A stretch of 64,000 nucleotides of DNA from Desulfosporosinus sp. (GCA_031292095.1 JARLHU010000234.1:1-64000), one strand, 5' to 3'; counted from the stretch's first letter, positions 1 through 10,077 are shown. Made by a program: numbers and translations. Notes: a model not told the origin generated them from the sequence alone.

Positions 1-2
1 AA

Positions 3-482
3 GTTAAGGCAACGTTTTTTGTAATAGGAACAAAAGCTAGTCAAAACCCATTATTACTGCGTCGCATGGTTACAGAAGGACATGAAATTGGTAACCATGG
101 TTACACGCATATCTATGGTATACGTGAAATGATCGGTGAACTAAGGCAAACTGATCAAAGTGTTTATTCAGTAACAGGTACACATACTCATTTCTACCGT
201 CCGCCAGGAGGATTTGTAACTAAAAGCCAAATCAAATCGATTGAGAATCAAGGTTATGTAGTAACTCTTTGGAGTGTAGACAGCAAGGATTGGCGTAAAC
301 CTGGTGTTGATCAGATAGTAAACAACGTGGTTCAAAAGGTTTTTCCAGGGTCAATCGTCCTGCTTCACGACGGTGGCGGTTTTAGAAGTCAAACTGTCTT
401 AGCCTTAGAGCAGGTGATTGATCAATTAAATACTGAGGGATATCGTTTTGTTACCCTTAGTGAGTTAAAAACTCTAGACTGA
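3..482 (+). CDS. Polysaccharide deacetylase (NodB-like), 5' truncated by window edge
   Basis: Frame is open from base 3: VKATFFVIGTKASQNPLLLRRMVTEGHEIGNHGYTH...FYRPPGG...LLHDGGG; NodB homology motifs. Confidence 0.9.
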   Translation, partial: VKATFFVIGTKASQNPLLLRRMVTEGHEIGNHGYTHIYGIREMIGELRQTDQSVYSVTGTHTHFYRPPGGFVTKSQIKSIENQGYVVTLWSVDSKDWRKPGVDQIVNNVVQKVFPGSIVLLHDGGGFRSQTVLALEQVIDQLNTEGYRFVTLSELKTLD

Positions 483-691
483 AATAAAATGCCCACTCTT
501 CTCTGATTTATTGTCATCGGGTGGACCACAGAGTTAATGGCTTCAATACACGGCAGAAATCTTAGAATTTAAAATTATTCCTGCTGCTAAGAGTCTAGTT
601 TATGTCAGCCAAAATGCTAGCGAAAAGTATTCAACGCATTGACCATAGGGGTTCACCTTATGTACCAAAATTAGCATAATGTTTGAGTTCG

Positions 692-765
692 GAGCATAAA
701 ATTTTATCGACTTCTATTTTAGTCCTCATCTTATCTCTCATCGGTAACGGTGAGGGTGTTTTTTG
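692..765 (+). repeat. Dispersed repeat copy (partial) ending in a GNRA-capped terminator-like hairpin (ctcatcg-gtaa-cggtgag + T-run)
   Basis: Resembles copies at ~7389, ~9884 and ~10551. Confidence 0.45.
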
Positions 766-874
766 TTTTCAAAGAACAATAACATACTGGTTCTTATATT
801 TTTGCTTATTAGTTCGGGTACATAATGAGTTATGAATTAATAATATGAATTAATATGGGCTAGGAGGGAGCCTT

Positions 875-1138
875 ATGAAAGCAGATGAGCAGAATCTAAT
901 CGTATTGAATGACGTGCGGGAAATGAACCGCTTGTAGAGAGAAAATAAGAAATCAATTGACATGATGAGCGACCAAATTACCTATTATCAGGAAATTTTT
1001 GACTCTGTTATCGCTAATAATAGGAATACCAATCAAAGTATTGTAAGAGAGATACGCGCGAATCTTCTCCGATTATCGATACTGGCCAATCCAAAAATGA
1101 GGACAATGTATCGAAACAGTAAAAAAAGTCCCCATTAA
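875..1138 (+). pseudogene. Small hypothetical protein interrupted by an in-frame TAG at 935-937
   Basis: RBS-like aggaggg, then MKADEQNLIVLNDVREMNRL*RENKKSIDMMSDQITYYQEIFDSVIANNRNTNQSIVREIRANLLRLSILANPKMRTMYRNSKKSPH in one frame. Confidence 0.45.
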
Positions 1139-1352
1139 TATTTTATGATCATCACACAATAGCGGACTGGTGCTAGGCTACTGTCGACAACAAGCAAGAT
1201 TGTGCTTGATTCACTAATGGAATCAATGGGATATGGAGTGGGGGTATCCATCAAGGGGAAAAGAGTTAACACTAATTAAAAAGCGGTACAAATATGGTTG
1301 TGAATAAATGGGAGGACAATGAACATAATAGTCTTACAAAGGAGGGATTAAT

Positions 1353-1562
1353 TTGACGGTACAAGCAGACTTGGAAAAAGCAGTAGCCGCTGCACAATCA
1401 GCCCTTGGAACTTACGAATCTTTTTCGGTCTCAACCCTAGACGAAACCGCTAAGCAAATGTTTAATGACCTATCCAGTGATATGGAACGTCATGTTGCTG
1501 TACTAAGAGGTAGGCTGGCATACGTAACTCAGAATAACGCTATGAATAAGCCTTTAAGTTAA
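1353..1562 (+). CDS. DUF1657 family protein
   Basis: MTVQADLEKAVAAAQSALGTYESFSVSTLDETAKQMF..DM.RHVAVLRGRLAYV typical of DUF1657; RBS aaaggaggg. Confidence 0.85.
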   Translation: MTVQADLEKAVAAAQSALGTYESFSVSTLDETAKQMFNDLSSDMERHVAVLRGRLAYVTQNNAMNKPLS

Positions 1563-1616
1563 CGAACAAGCAAAAATGGACGTTAAAAAAACTATCCTTT
1601 ATACTTATCAAAACGC

Positions 1617-1660
1617 GAAAAATTAACCGTTCCGGATAATTACAGTGTGGTTAATTTTTC
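1617..1660 (+). terminator. 12-bp inverted repeat gaaaaattaacc/ggttaatttttc downstream of the DUF1657 gene
   Basis: Perfect stem ending in a T-rich arm. Confidence 0.55.
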
Positions 1661-2059
1661 CACGGTGCTGATAATTTTCCTGATGCGGTTTAAGAGGTCT
1701 TGAAAACGGTTGGTCAAGCCATCCGTCGGTTCTGTGATTCATAATAATTGAGTCGCCTGTTTGAAGATAGGCGGCCTGATTATTATGAATCATCCTTAGT
1801 ATCAGGTAATCATAATGACAAGCTAGGAAATCCGGTTAGCAATAACCGACACTCGCACTCCTCATTAAAAGTCCCTGAATTTACATAGATTTAATCAAAT
1901 TTGAAGAAGAAAGAGCTTCAAAACCGCATTAAATCTCAGGGTTTATATGAAAGGTGGGGATTATGAGATTCAATATTGTTGTTGAATAATCTAATCGGAA
2001 GTGGTACATAAGATTTATGTTTATTAGCGGCGGTATTACCGAAGAACGGGGTAGGTATT

Positions 2060-2713
2060 TTGGAAAAACGATTTTCGAGGTATTGGGGTTTCTCATTATT
2101 AGTTTTGCCGGTGTTCAATTCTGTCTATTTCCTCTTAAATCACACCAGCGGGCGAGTCTATAATCTCACTACCGTCTTTGATCAAATGATCCCATTCATT
2201 AAGTACTTTGCCCTTCCTTATATAGTTTGGTACCCTTTTGTGATGATCACACTATTATGCCTAATGAAACGGCAGCCCCGTCTATATGTTACGACACTAA
2301 TCTCTTGCCTTATGGGGTTAGCATTAAGCTATACCTTTTTTATACTGGCCCAGACCACTACGCCGAGGCCGCCGATTGACGCTCACGACTTATTTGCAAG
2401 GATTATATTGTTTATTTACCATGCGGATAAACCGTATAATTCGTTTCCCAGCATCCATGTATTAATTAGTTTTGTTCTCTTCCGAGCCTGCACAAGATTG
2501 AATATCCAGGCACCTATTTTTACCGCTTCGGTAAGGGGGTTGAGTGTGATGATTATCCTATCCACGTTGTTTATTAAACAACATACTTTGTTGGATGTCG
2601 GCGGAGGGATAGTGTTCGGGGCTCTCTCATTCTGGCTTGTGGATATGGTTAGCTTAAAGATAGGGCAACTCTATCCTTTTGATGTAGATGAATTAGGCAG
2701 TGTCCAGGAATAG
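2060..2713 (+). CDS. Phosphatase PAP2 family membrane protein
   Basis: Multiple TM segments; PSIHVLISF and KQHTLLDVGGG motifs. Confidence 0.8.
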   Translation: MEKRFSRYWGFSLLVLPVFNSVYFLLNHTSGRVYNLTTVFDQMIPFIKYFALPYIVWYPFVMITLLCLMKRQPRLYVTTLISCLMGLALSYTFFILAQTTTPRPPIDAHDLFARIILFIYHADKPYNSFPSIHVLISFVLFRACTRLNIQAPIFTASVRGLSVMIILSTLFIKQHTLLDVGGGIVFGALSFWLVDMVSLKIGQLYPFDVDELGSVQE

Positions 2714-2929
2714 AATTGTCCACCATCCAACGCTACGAATATACCAGTCCGTCACCCTGTGGCTTCTTGAATGGTGTGTGGAGGATTGTGTGTCTTTAGT
2801 GAGGTGGGATACTGAAATTTCGCCTATTTGAAGTAAAGCCTGAGAGCTAAGCGCAATTCAGAAAGGTCTGGTTTTGTCAGCCTCCCTAAAGCTTTGTTTG
2901 TTGGGGGTGTGTTCCAGGGACTACTTGCA

Positions 2930-3154
2930 ATTACTTTACACAATATGTCAAACCTTTTACTTTATTTGTAACCCTGTCTTCGGTTACAATAATGTAGTCG
3001 CCTTATGAAGCAATTGGTGAAAATACAAAAACATGGATATAATCCATGTAGAAAGGAGATAGGTATGACATCACAAGAAAAGTATATTATTCAAACCATT
3101 CTGGTCGACGTTGGGTTGGAACCTTTATGCGCCGAGACCATTGATCAAGACTGA
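2930..3154 (+). repeat. Copy 1 of a duplicated upstream region plus small-ORF unit (ORF 3065..3154)
   Basis: ttacacaatatg...cggttacaat... then MTSQEKYIIQTILVDVGLEPLCAETIDQD*, paralogous to 3937..4092. Confidence 0.6.
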
Positions 3155-3451
3155 AAGATACACCGATGGTAGCGCTTAAATCACTCTAAATATTAGTGAC
3201 ATAATTAACAACTTAATTTGGTATGACTCCATTTTGGCACAACTGGCAGCAACTTCGATTATGGGCGTTTCAAATGTAATATAGCTGCAAATTTTACGCA
3301 AAATCAGGGACTGTTGATTGAAAAGGAAGTACTAATTTTCCAGTTCCCAAAGTGTAGGCTCGGGACTTAATTGAAATGTTAGTAATCCTTAAATGATTGC
3401 TTATCAATATCATCAAGAGAAAATTAATAGTTTGATTACAAAAAGGGGGAT

Positions 3452-3670
3452 ATGATTATTTTAGCGCAAAATCCTGTAATCAGAACTAGCCCATCCCTTC
3501 GCCCCCAGTACCAGTTCCAAGTCGGAGACCGTGTCGAGAGGTATAATCACTGCAAAGGAACTGTTGTTAGAATTGATAATGATGAAAATGGAGTATTTAT
3601 TGTAGTGTGGTTTGATAGTTTATACTACGAACTTGCATACGACCCCTACGATCTGAAAATAATTCAATGA
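3452..3670 (+). CDS. Small hypothetical protein
   Basis: 72 aa ORF, RBS aaaaaggggg; VGDRVERYNHCKGTVVRIDNDENGVFIVVWFD. Confidence 0.55.
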   Translation: MIILAQNPVIRTSPSLRPQYQFQVGDRVERYNHCKGTVVRIDNDENGVFIVVWFDSLYYELAYDPYDLKIIQ

Positions 3671-3811
3671 CATACTTTGTCTGATAAAATGAGACCTAGC
3701 GATACTTGTATACTTGTCTCGAAACCGTTTAAAGCCGAATGGTTTAGGCGGTTTTACTAGTTAAGAATCCCATCTAAAATGGTATATCATGAGTAGCTCT
3801 CCCCTCTGTCG

Positions 3812-4026
3812 TAATTTACACAATATGACAATATCTTCGCTTTATCTGTTAGCCTGATCGCGGTTACAATAGATGTAAGGTAAGTAAATGAAATCAGTTG
3901 TTAAAAACCAAGCAACTTAGGCAGAAGGGTGGAAGTATGACAGCACGAGAAAAGTATATCATTGAAACTATTTTGGCAGACGCTGGATTGGAACCTTTAT
4001 ACGAAGGGGCCAATGACCAAGAACCG
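3812..4026 (+). repeat. Copy 2 of the duplicated upstream region plus small-ORF unit
   Basis: ttacacaatatgacaa...gcggttacaat... then MTAREKYIIETILADAGLEPLYEG. Confidence 0.6.
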
Positions 4027-4092
4027 AAACCTAAACCTAAACCAATAACAGGGTTAAATCATCGCGCTAAAAGCGAATACTCAGTCTGTTGA
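3937..4092 (+). CDS. Small hypothetical protein (MTAREKYIIETILADAGLEPLYEG...)
   Basis: Paralogue at 3065; stop codon lies inside the terminator hairpin. Confidence 0.55.
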   Translation: MTAREKYIIETILADAGLEPLYEGANDQEPKPKPKPITGLNHRAKSEYSVC

Positions 4093-4108
4093 GTATTCGC
4101 TTCTTTTA
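4071..4108 (+). terminator. aagcgaatactca-gtctgt-tgagtattcgctt + cttttaa
   Basis: Perfect 13-bp stem and T-rich tail. Confidence 0.75.
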
Positions 4109-4254
4109 ATTATTACTGTAGCTTCAGCGCCTATTTTGAACTGCTATATATAGCGGTTTCGAATAACCAATGAGCAGATTTTTGGATCTTTTCAGTGGCC
4201 TCTGATTATTTATAGTCCTTTTTGCTATGCGCGCTTTCACATGAACCCTCAGAA

Positions 4255-4425
4255 GAGCGGATGGTGCCGTCTACGACGAGCAAATCAGCAAAAAGCAGGA
4301 AATACCGATTGGGGAAAGACTTTCGGACAAGGTGGCTAAGGTATACGGAAGTTGGAAATTTATCCTCACGGTATCCACGGTTTTTTTGCTTTGGATTATC
4401 TGGAATAGTGTTCAGTTCCTCAAGG
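4255..4425 (+). pseudogene. Truncated fragment of a DUF1003 membrane protein gene
   Basis: About 150 bp almost identical to 10927-11075; encodes GERLSDKVAKVYGSWKFILTVSTVFLLWIIWNSVQFL then diverges. Confidence 0.75.
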
Positions 4426-4634
4426 AAATGGAGGCATATGATATGAAACTGCAAACCCTGATTCTCTACAGTGGTGACGCTGACTTACAGATCGCGGCAG
4501 ATTTGGCTCAGCATTTTAGTTGCCCGATTGTACAAGCCGTCTATGCTACGGCTGACAAACAACCTAGTATAAGGTGTTTACGTTGAATACGTTGTTTTCT
4601 AGGTACTGATAAGTCTACAACACAGTATAAAAAC

Positions 4635-4670
4635 AAACAGTATGGCTTCGTTGATGAAGTCATACTGTTT
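4635..4670. terminator. aaacagtatggcttc-gttgat-gaagtcatactgttt hairpin
   Basis: Inverted repeat with one internal mismatch. Confidence 0.5.
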
Positions 4671-5225
4671 CCTTAGTATAGATAACAAATAGACCGGTCT
4701 GACCTTTTTTGTCTTTTCATTAGTTATCTTGGGAGGAAGTGAAGTAAAGATGTGGAAGTGCGACACGTTCCTAGGACGATAAAAGCCTAGGAATTGGTAG
4801 CAATACCGAGAGAACTGACACCTTGAAAAGTCGAATGATGGGGTGTACTTCGCCATGTAACTGGCAAAGCAACGGCAATTCACCCTCGCTCCATCTTTTT
4901 CTTCTATCGTCAACAGGGAACTGTTATTAACCTCGACAGCGCAAATCAACAAGTAACTCCATTTTAATCACCTCCTGTTGATTCTATTACTAAGGCATTC
5001 AAGATAAAAATTCGTTAAGAGGCTTTACTCCTAAGACCTCGTATCGTTAGATGATTCAGCAGAAAATCGAAATCACTATTTCTAAGTAAACATACCTTGA
5101 GTAGCTTAGTTTTAATCTTCAATTTTTTACCGCCCTTCAAAAATAACCTTTACTAGGTTTGATTTCTTGTGGAGCATCTTCTCAACTTGGGTTAACTCTT
5201 CTGCCTCTTGTGCTTTTAAAATTTC

Positions 5226-5447
5226 TTACGCATATTGGTAGTGATACCCTTTCTTAATCAACATCTTCTTTACTTTAGTCAACTCCATTGGATCAAAGAA
5301 ATGTACTTCTTTTCCGCTGCGAATAGTCCAAACCTGCGGAGTTAAATACCCTTCCTTAATAAGCTTTTTAAATTTAAAACTTGATACTTCGAGATAGTAT
5401 GTAGCTTCTTTGGTATTCAATAAGGAATATTTATATTGCGCGGTCAT
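5226..5447 (-). CDS. Small HTH/excisionase-like DNA-binding protein
   Basis: LLNTKEATYYLEVSSFKFKKLIKEGYLTPQVWTIRSGKEVHFFDPMELTKV; RBS aaggaggatgg. Confidence 0.5.
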   Translation of the reverse strand: MTAQYKYSLLNTKEATYYLEVSSFKFKKLIKEGYLTPQVWTIRSGKEVHFFDPMELTKVKKMLIKKGYHYQYA

Positions 5448-5483
5448 TGTCCATCCTCCTTGCGAATAAACAGTCGTTCACAT

Positions 5484-5615
5484 TTCTTCAAGAAGCCTTA
5501 TCTACCATTCTAATTCTATTATATCCAAGTAGTGAGTCTGTACGCTGGTAGGTTTTGTCTACTCACCTCCGTATAATAAACCAAATCCCGGGCATGATAA
5601 TTCTTTAGACACATC
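5484..5615 (+). repeat. Dispersed repeat copy, high similarity to 9884-10015
   Basis: ttcttcaagaagcc..tctacca.tctaattctattatatccaagtagtgagtctg..gctggtaggtttt...aataaaccaaatcccgggca. Confidence 0.8.
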
Positions 5616-5682
5616 TCTCCTAGCGGAAATGGCAGAAGAGAAGCATTCGTCTAAATAACTAGCATGATAAACCGAATCACGG

Positions 5683-7084
5683 GCAATCCAAGAGCAGACT
5701 ATCCCCACTGCAATGGAGGGGAGGGATCTGATTGGACAGGCCCAAACCGGAACGGGGAAAACAGCTGCTTACGGAATTCCCTTGGTGGAGAGAATTATGG
5801 AACAAGCAGAACAAATTCAAGGAATAGTACTGGCTCCCACTCGTGAATTAGCAGTCCAAGTAGCAGAGGAATTAAATAAGATTGGGCAGTTTAAACGGGT
5901 ACACGCCTTGCCTATCTATGGAGGACAAGGGATTGATTGGCAGATCAGGGCCCTTAAAAAAAGACCCCACATTATTGTGGCGACTCCGGGACGTTTAATG
6001 GATCACATGAGGAGGAGACTATCCGCCTTAATGAAATCAAAATAGTTGTTTTGGATGAAGCCGATGAAATGCTTAACATGGTTTTTTGGAGGATATCGAA
6101 ACAATACTTAAGGAAATTCCAGAGGAACGCCAGACCTTGCTCTTTTCTGCCACCATGCCCAGGCAGATTCAGAATCTAGCACAGCGTTTTATGAAAGAGC
6201 CGGAGCTGATAAGTATTAAGGCAACGGGAATAACTGTGTCCGATACTGAGCAACATTATGTGGAAGTATCGGAAAAACTAAAATTCGAGGTGTTATCTCG
6301 TCTCTTAGATATCCAATCACCGGATTTGGCCATTGTTTTTAGTCGAACCAAGCAGCGGGTGGATGAACTTTCCGAGGCGTTAAGTAAACGCGGCTATTCA
6401 GCCGAAGGAATTCACGGTGACCTGACCCAGAGCAAGAGAGAAAGCGTTTTGAGACAGTTTAAAGATGGGACGATCGAAGTTTTGGTCGCGACTGATGTAG
6501 CTGCTCGGGGATTGGATATTAGCGGAGTGACTCACGTTTTTAACTTTGATATCCCACAAGATCCGGAAAGTTATGTCCATCGTGTGGGCCGAACCGGTCG
6601 TGCAGGAAAATCCGGCTTAGCCATTACGTTAGTCACACCGCGGGAGATAGGTATGCTAAGACTCATTGAGCAGGTTATTAAACGGAGGATCATACGTAAG
6701 CCTATTCCCACAATCACAGAGGCGGTGGAGGGTCAGCAACGACTAACTATGACGGAGATCCTACGAGTGATTGCAGAAGAAGATATTGAGAAATATAAAG
6801 GGGTAGTTGAAGAGTTACTGGCAGAAAATGACTCGTTGACCCTTTTGTCCGCTGCGTTGAAAATAATAACGAAGGAACCGGAAACCATAGAGGTTCGATT
6901 GACTGAAGCGGCACCAATGCGGGGGAGAAGCATGGGAAATGTAAGACCTCAGCAGAGGAATAATAACAGGGACGGTTATGGACAAAAGGTTGATGCTTGG
7001 GCTAGAAGAGGTAAAGGGGATGTTCGTGGAGGCGGTGCCGGAGCTGTTGCTCAAAGGGGTAGGGATAATAAGAGAAAGGGATAA
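5683..7084 (+). pseudogene. DEAD-box ATP-dependent RNA helicase, N-terminally truncated and frameshifted
   Basis: [29 protein letters not shown]...[10 protein letters not shown]...TPGRLMDHM | [12 protein letters not shown] (intermediate frame) | LLFSATMP...[25 protein letters not shown]; three frames needed. Confidence 0.85.
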
Positions 7085-7388
7085 AGGAGGATTGTTCCTG
7101 TTCTCATTATTGATGTTAAAGCGGTGACGCCCTTCGTTGTAATACTATAAAGTTAAAGTTTTTAGTACCAATAATAAAGAGACTTATATATTTTACTTTT
7201 TATTGTGAGTATCCAAAAAACTTTGCGACCATTCAACTTAATAGCGCAATTGGATAGCCCCTCTGTTGCAAGAAATACCTTCATCTACAAAAAATCCTAC
7301 CAAATGTAATCAAAAGAGCACTCGGCTGTGAACGGCCAGGGCTTTAATTGGTTATTCTCGCTTTTCATTTCCAAAATTATCGTATGTT

Positions 7389-7479
7389 TGACAAACCCCG
7401 GGTACAATATCCCACAAGGCCTTTATTCCTCCTTATAGCTCTCATCGGGAACTGGTGGGGGCTTCTTTTGTACCCAAAT
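7389..7479 (+). repeat. Dispersed repeat copy ending in gctctcatcgggaactggtgggggcttctttt hairpin
   Basis: Shares acaaaccccgggtacaatatccc and the terminal hairpin with ~9975 and ~10551. Confidence 0.55.
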
Positions 7480-7613
7480 GGTATTTGTATAAGTTGTAAT
7501 GATAACCTAACTAAGGATCATTAGAAACTTTTATAAAGAGCATACTAAGCTAATAAAGCGACAAAATTTAAATTAAAATAATTACCGAAGACTTCCAATG
7601 GAGGTAATTTATA

Positions 7614-8297
7614 TTGTTTGAGCCTTTAAACATAATATTAAGAGTAGTTTTAGCACTGATACTACTTCTTGCAGCCACCAAATTTTTAACTAAAAGAAGT
7701 CTAGCTCACCTCACTTATTTTGATTATGTGGCAGGAGTAACACTTGGAACTATTGCAGGTAACTTAGCCTTTAATCTTAAGATAGGTATCTTAAATTTTA
7801 TTCTTTCCATAACAGTTGCAACACTAATTATCGTGTTAGTCGCATATTTTTCACTAAAATACAAGCCACTTCGTAAAATTCTAGCTGGCGAACCCACTAT
7901 TCTAATTAAAAATGGAAAGATCCTAGAAAATAATATGGCTAAATTAAACTATTCTTTTGATTATTTAGTTCAGCAACTCAGACAGGAAAAAGTTTTTGAT
8001 ATTGATCAAGTTGAATTTTCTATTCTTGAGCCAAGTGGGAAATTGAGCGTTCAGCTAAAATCACAATTTAGGCCATTAACTCCCCAAGACCTAAATCTGT
8101 CAACCAGTTATGAAGGACTTGCAACCGAGGTAATCTTGGACGGTAAAATAATAGGAAACAATCTCCTACAAAGTGGCTTAAACTATGAGTGGCTCTATCA
8201 AGAACTCAATAAAAAGGGAATTAAAAGCACAGAGGATGTTGCTTTTGCTGTGCTTGCTACCAATGGTAACCTTTATTTTGATCTTTATCGGGATTAA
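7614..8297 (+). CDS. DUF421 (YetF-like) membrane protein
   Basis: N-terminal TMs, LTKRSLAHLTYFDYVAGVTLGTIAGNLAF, GEPTILIKNGKILENNM. Confidence 0.85.
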   Translation: MFEPLNIILRVVLALILLLAATKFLTKRSLAHLTYFDYVAGVTLGTIAGNLAFNLKIGILNFILSITVATLIIVLVAYFSLKYKPLRKILAGEPTILIKNGKILENNMAKLNYSFDYLVQQLRQEKVFDIDQVEFSILEPSGKLSVQLKSQFRPLTPQDLNLSTSYEGLATEVILDGKIIGNNLLQSGLNYEWLYQELNKKGIKSTEDVAFAVLATNGNLYFDLYRD

Positions 8298-8450
8298 GAG
8301 TAGACCCCTTTTGTTGAGGTAGTCATTTGGATTGAGTAAATCGAGCATGAGGCGGAGTTTCTCCGCCGTCCTCTAAATGAGATTAACTACTGGCTGAATA
8401 TATTTCTTTTCGTTGATATAAACAACCTAACTCACTTTCGAAAACCATAT

Positions 8451-9605
8451 TTATTTACCAGCTAAGTTTATCACTTCTTTACTGGTTAAGTTTCTCGATT
8501 TATTTATGCGTGATCGTTCTAATAAATCTACAAACGCTTCCAATCGCGTCTGTACCCCTGTACGTCCTGTATGTTCATCCATGATTAATTTCATAATCGG
8601 AATTTGATAATCGTTCTGAACTCTAGGTAAAACCTCAGAAGCTACTATTTCAGGCATACAGGTAAGAGGAAATAGCTGAATAACCCCATCAAACCCTTCT
8701 TGGGCAAACTTTACGGCAGCCCCTACACTTTCTTGACCATGTCCTCCTACAAAATGGGCTAAATAGGGCTTGGCTAGCTTATGGTAAGAATTCATGGAGC
8801 GGTACCCATTAATTAACCCTCGTAATACGTTTTCTCCTACCCACCCGGATAAATAAATCGAGCGGTCGACGTGAACGCCTAATTGACCGAGCTGCTGTTC
8901 AACATCTGCAGAACTAAACGGATCGAGAACAGTATAAATTTCTCCTACTATGCCAATACGTATAGGTTCTCCGATAGATTCATCCCTATCAGTATTCTGA
9001 TGACTAAATTGCCGTTCACAAATACTTTCATTAAGCCAACGGACCACTTCTTGTACTCCCGCGTAACTCATCGTTTGGGCCATTCGCCTTTTTGCTTCGT
9101 CGTATATCTTCTCTGCTTCTTGAGCTAAGCGTGGTCGCGCTGCATGGATCATATCTTCAATTTGATCCAAAGCAATAATTTTTTGATAGCTGAATCGTAT
9201 TGCCTGAAGAATTTTAGCCCAAGAAACTTTTTTGCCTACTAAATAGCGGATGCGCTGAGCTAATCCGAGGAAACTTCCATCCGGCGGTTCAAGAATCACC
9301 ACATCATAAGGGTATCCTGCATCCTTGAGGATTTGACGTTCAACTTCTCCGTAATAGCCGAAACGACAAGGCCCGATTCCTCCGGTCATAGCTATCGTAT
9401 CAGCACCCTTTTCCGCCGCCTCAATAAAGTTACCCAAGTTGAGTTTAAGCGGGAGGCAAGCGGATTCGGGCGAAAATTTAGTACCAAGCGTCAGGGTACG
9501 CTTGCTGTTTTCTGGAGGCACAATCACATCAATGTTGACCGATTCAAAGAGCGTTTGAGCCATAATCCAAAGGTTCCCCATGTGTGGAAACGTTAATTTC
9601 AACAA
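8451..9605 (-). CDS. Acyl-CoA dehydratase activase-related / 2-hydroxyacyl-CoA dehydratase family protein (COG3581-like)
   Basis: FPHMGNLWIMAQTLF...FSPESACLPLKLNLGNFIEAAEKGADTIAMTGGIGPCRFGYYGEVERQIL...LFPLTCMPEIVASEVLP...DEHTGRTGVQTRLEAF. Confidence 0.8.
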   Translation of the reverse strand: MLKLTFPHMGNLWIMAQTLFESVNIDVIVPPENSKRTLTLGTKFSPESACLPLKLNLGNFIEAAEKGADTIAMTGGIGPCRFGYYGEVERQILKDAGYPYDVVILEPPDGSFLGLAQRIRYLVGKKVSWAKILQAIRFSYQKIIALDQIEDMIHAARPRLAQEAEKIYDEAKRRMAQTMSYAGVQEVVRWLNESICERQFSHQNTDRDESIGEPIRIGIVGEIYTVLDPFSSADVEQQLGQLGVHVDRSIYLSGWVGENVLRGLINGYRSMNSYHKLAKPYLAHFVGGHGQESVGAAVKFAQEGFDGVIQLFPLTCMPEIVASEVLPRVQNDYQIPIMKLIMDEHTGRTGVQTRLEAFVDLLERSRINKSRNLTSKEVINLAGK

Positions 9606-9814
9606 AGTGACCTCCTTTTATGTAAAGCGTTTTCCTTTTTTCTATCATCTGAAATTCTCTGATACTTTTAATATATTGCTATCCAATTGTCCTTCTCCTC
9701 TTTAATTCTTAATATTATTTCTTCTGTTTGTCTTATATTTCATTTGTGAATTCACCCAGCACGCGAGATCAAGTTTAAGCTGGGGACCTGCAAGTGGTTT
9801 TTGTATAAGATGGA

Positions 9815-9853
9815 GAAAAGGGGGGCCCGTTAACGTTAAGCTCTCCCCCTTTT
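9815..9853. terminator. aaaagggggg...ctcccccttttg hairpin
   Basis: G/C-rich inverted repeat flanked by A/T tracts. Confidence 0.5.
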
Positions 9854-9883
9854 GGGACAACTTCTTGTAAGTTGGTGGCTATA

Positions 9884-10077
9884 TTTCTTCAAGAAGCCTC
9901 ATCTACCAGTCTAATTCTATTATATCCAAGTAGTGAGTCTGCAAGCTGGTAGGTTTTGACTATTCACCTCCGAATAATAAACCAAATCCCGGGCAAGATA
10001 TCCTTTTAGATACCATCTTTCCTCCTTTCTTCGCTCTCACAAAAAAACGGTGGGGGCCTTTCTTATACCCCAAATAT
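9884..10077 (+). repeat. Longest copy of the dispersed repeat, including terminal cggtgggggcctttctta segment
   Basis: 5' part matches 5484-5615; 3' part matches 7420-7479 and 10590-10636. Confidence 0.75.

Noticed and set aside
935-937. TAG as pyrrolysine codon
   Set aside because: Only one short ORF, no pyl genes in window; kept as a low-interest observation, not a claim
4599-4952. 117-aa minus-strand ORF
   Set aside because: No recognisable family and an alternative RBS-linked ATG (4962) in another frame stops after 11 codons; likely spurious or remnant
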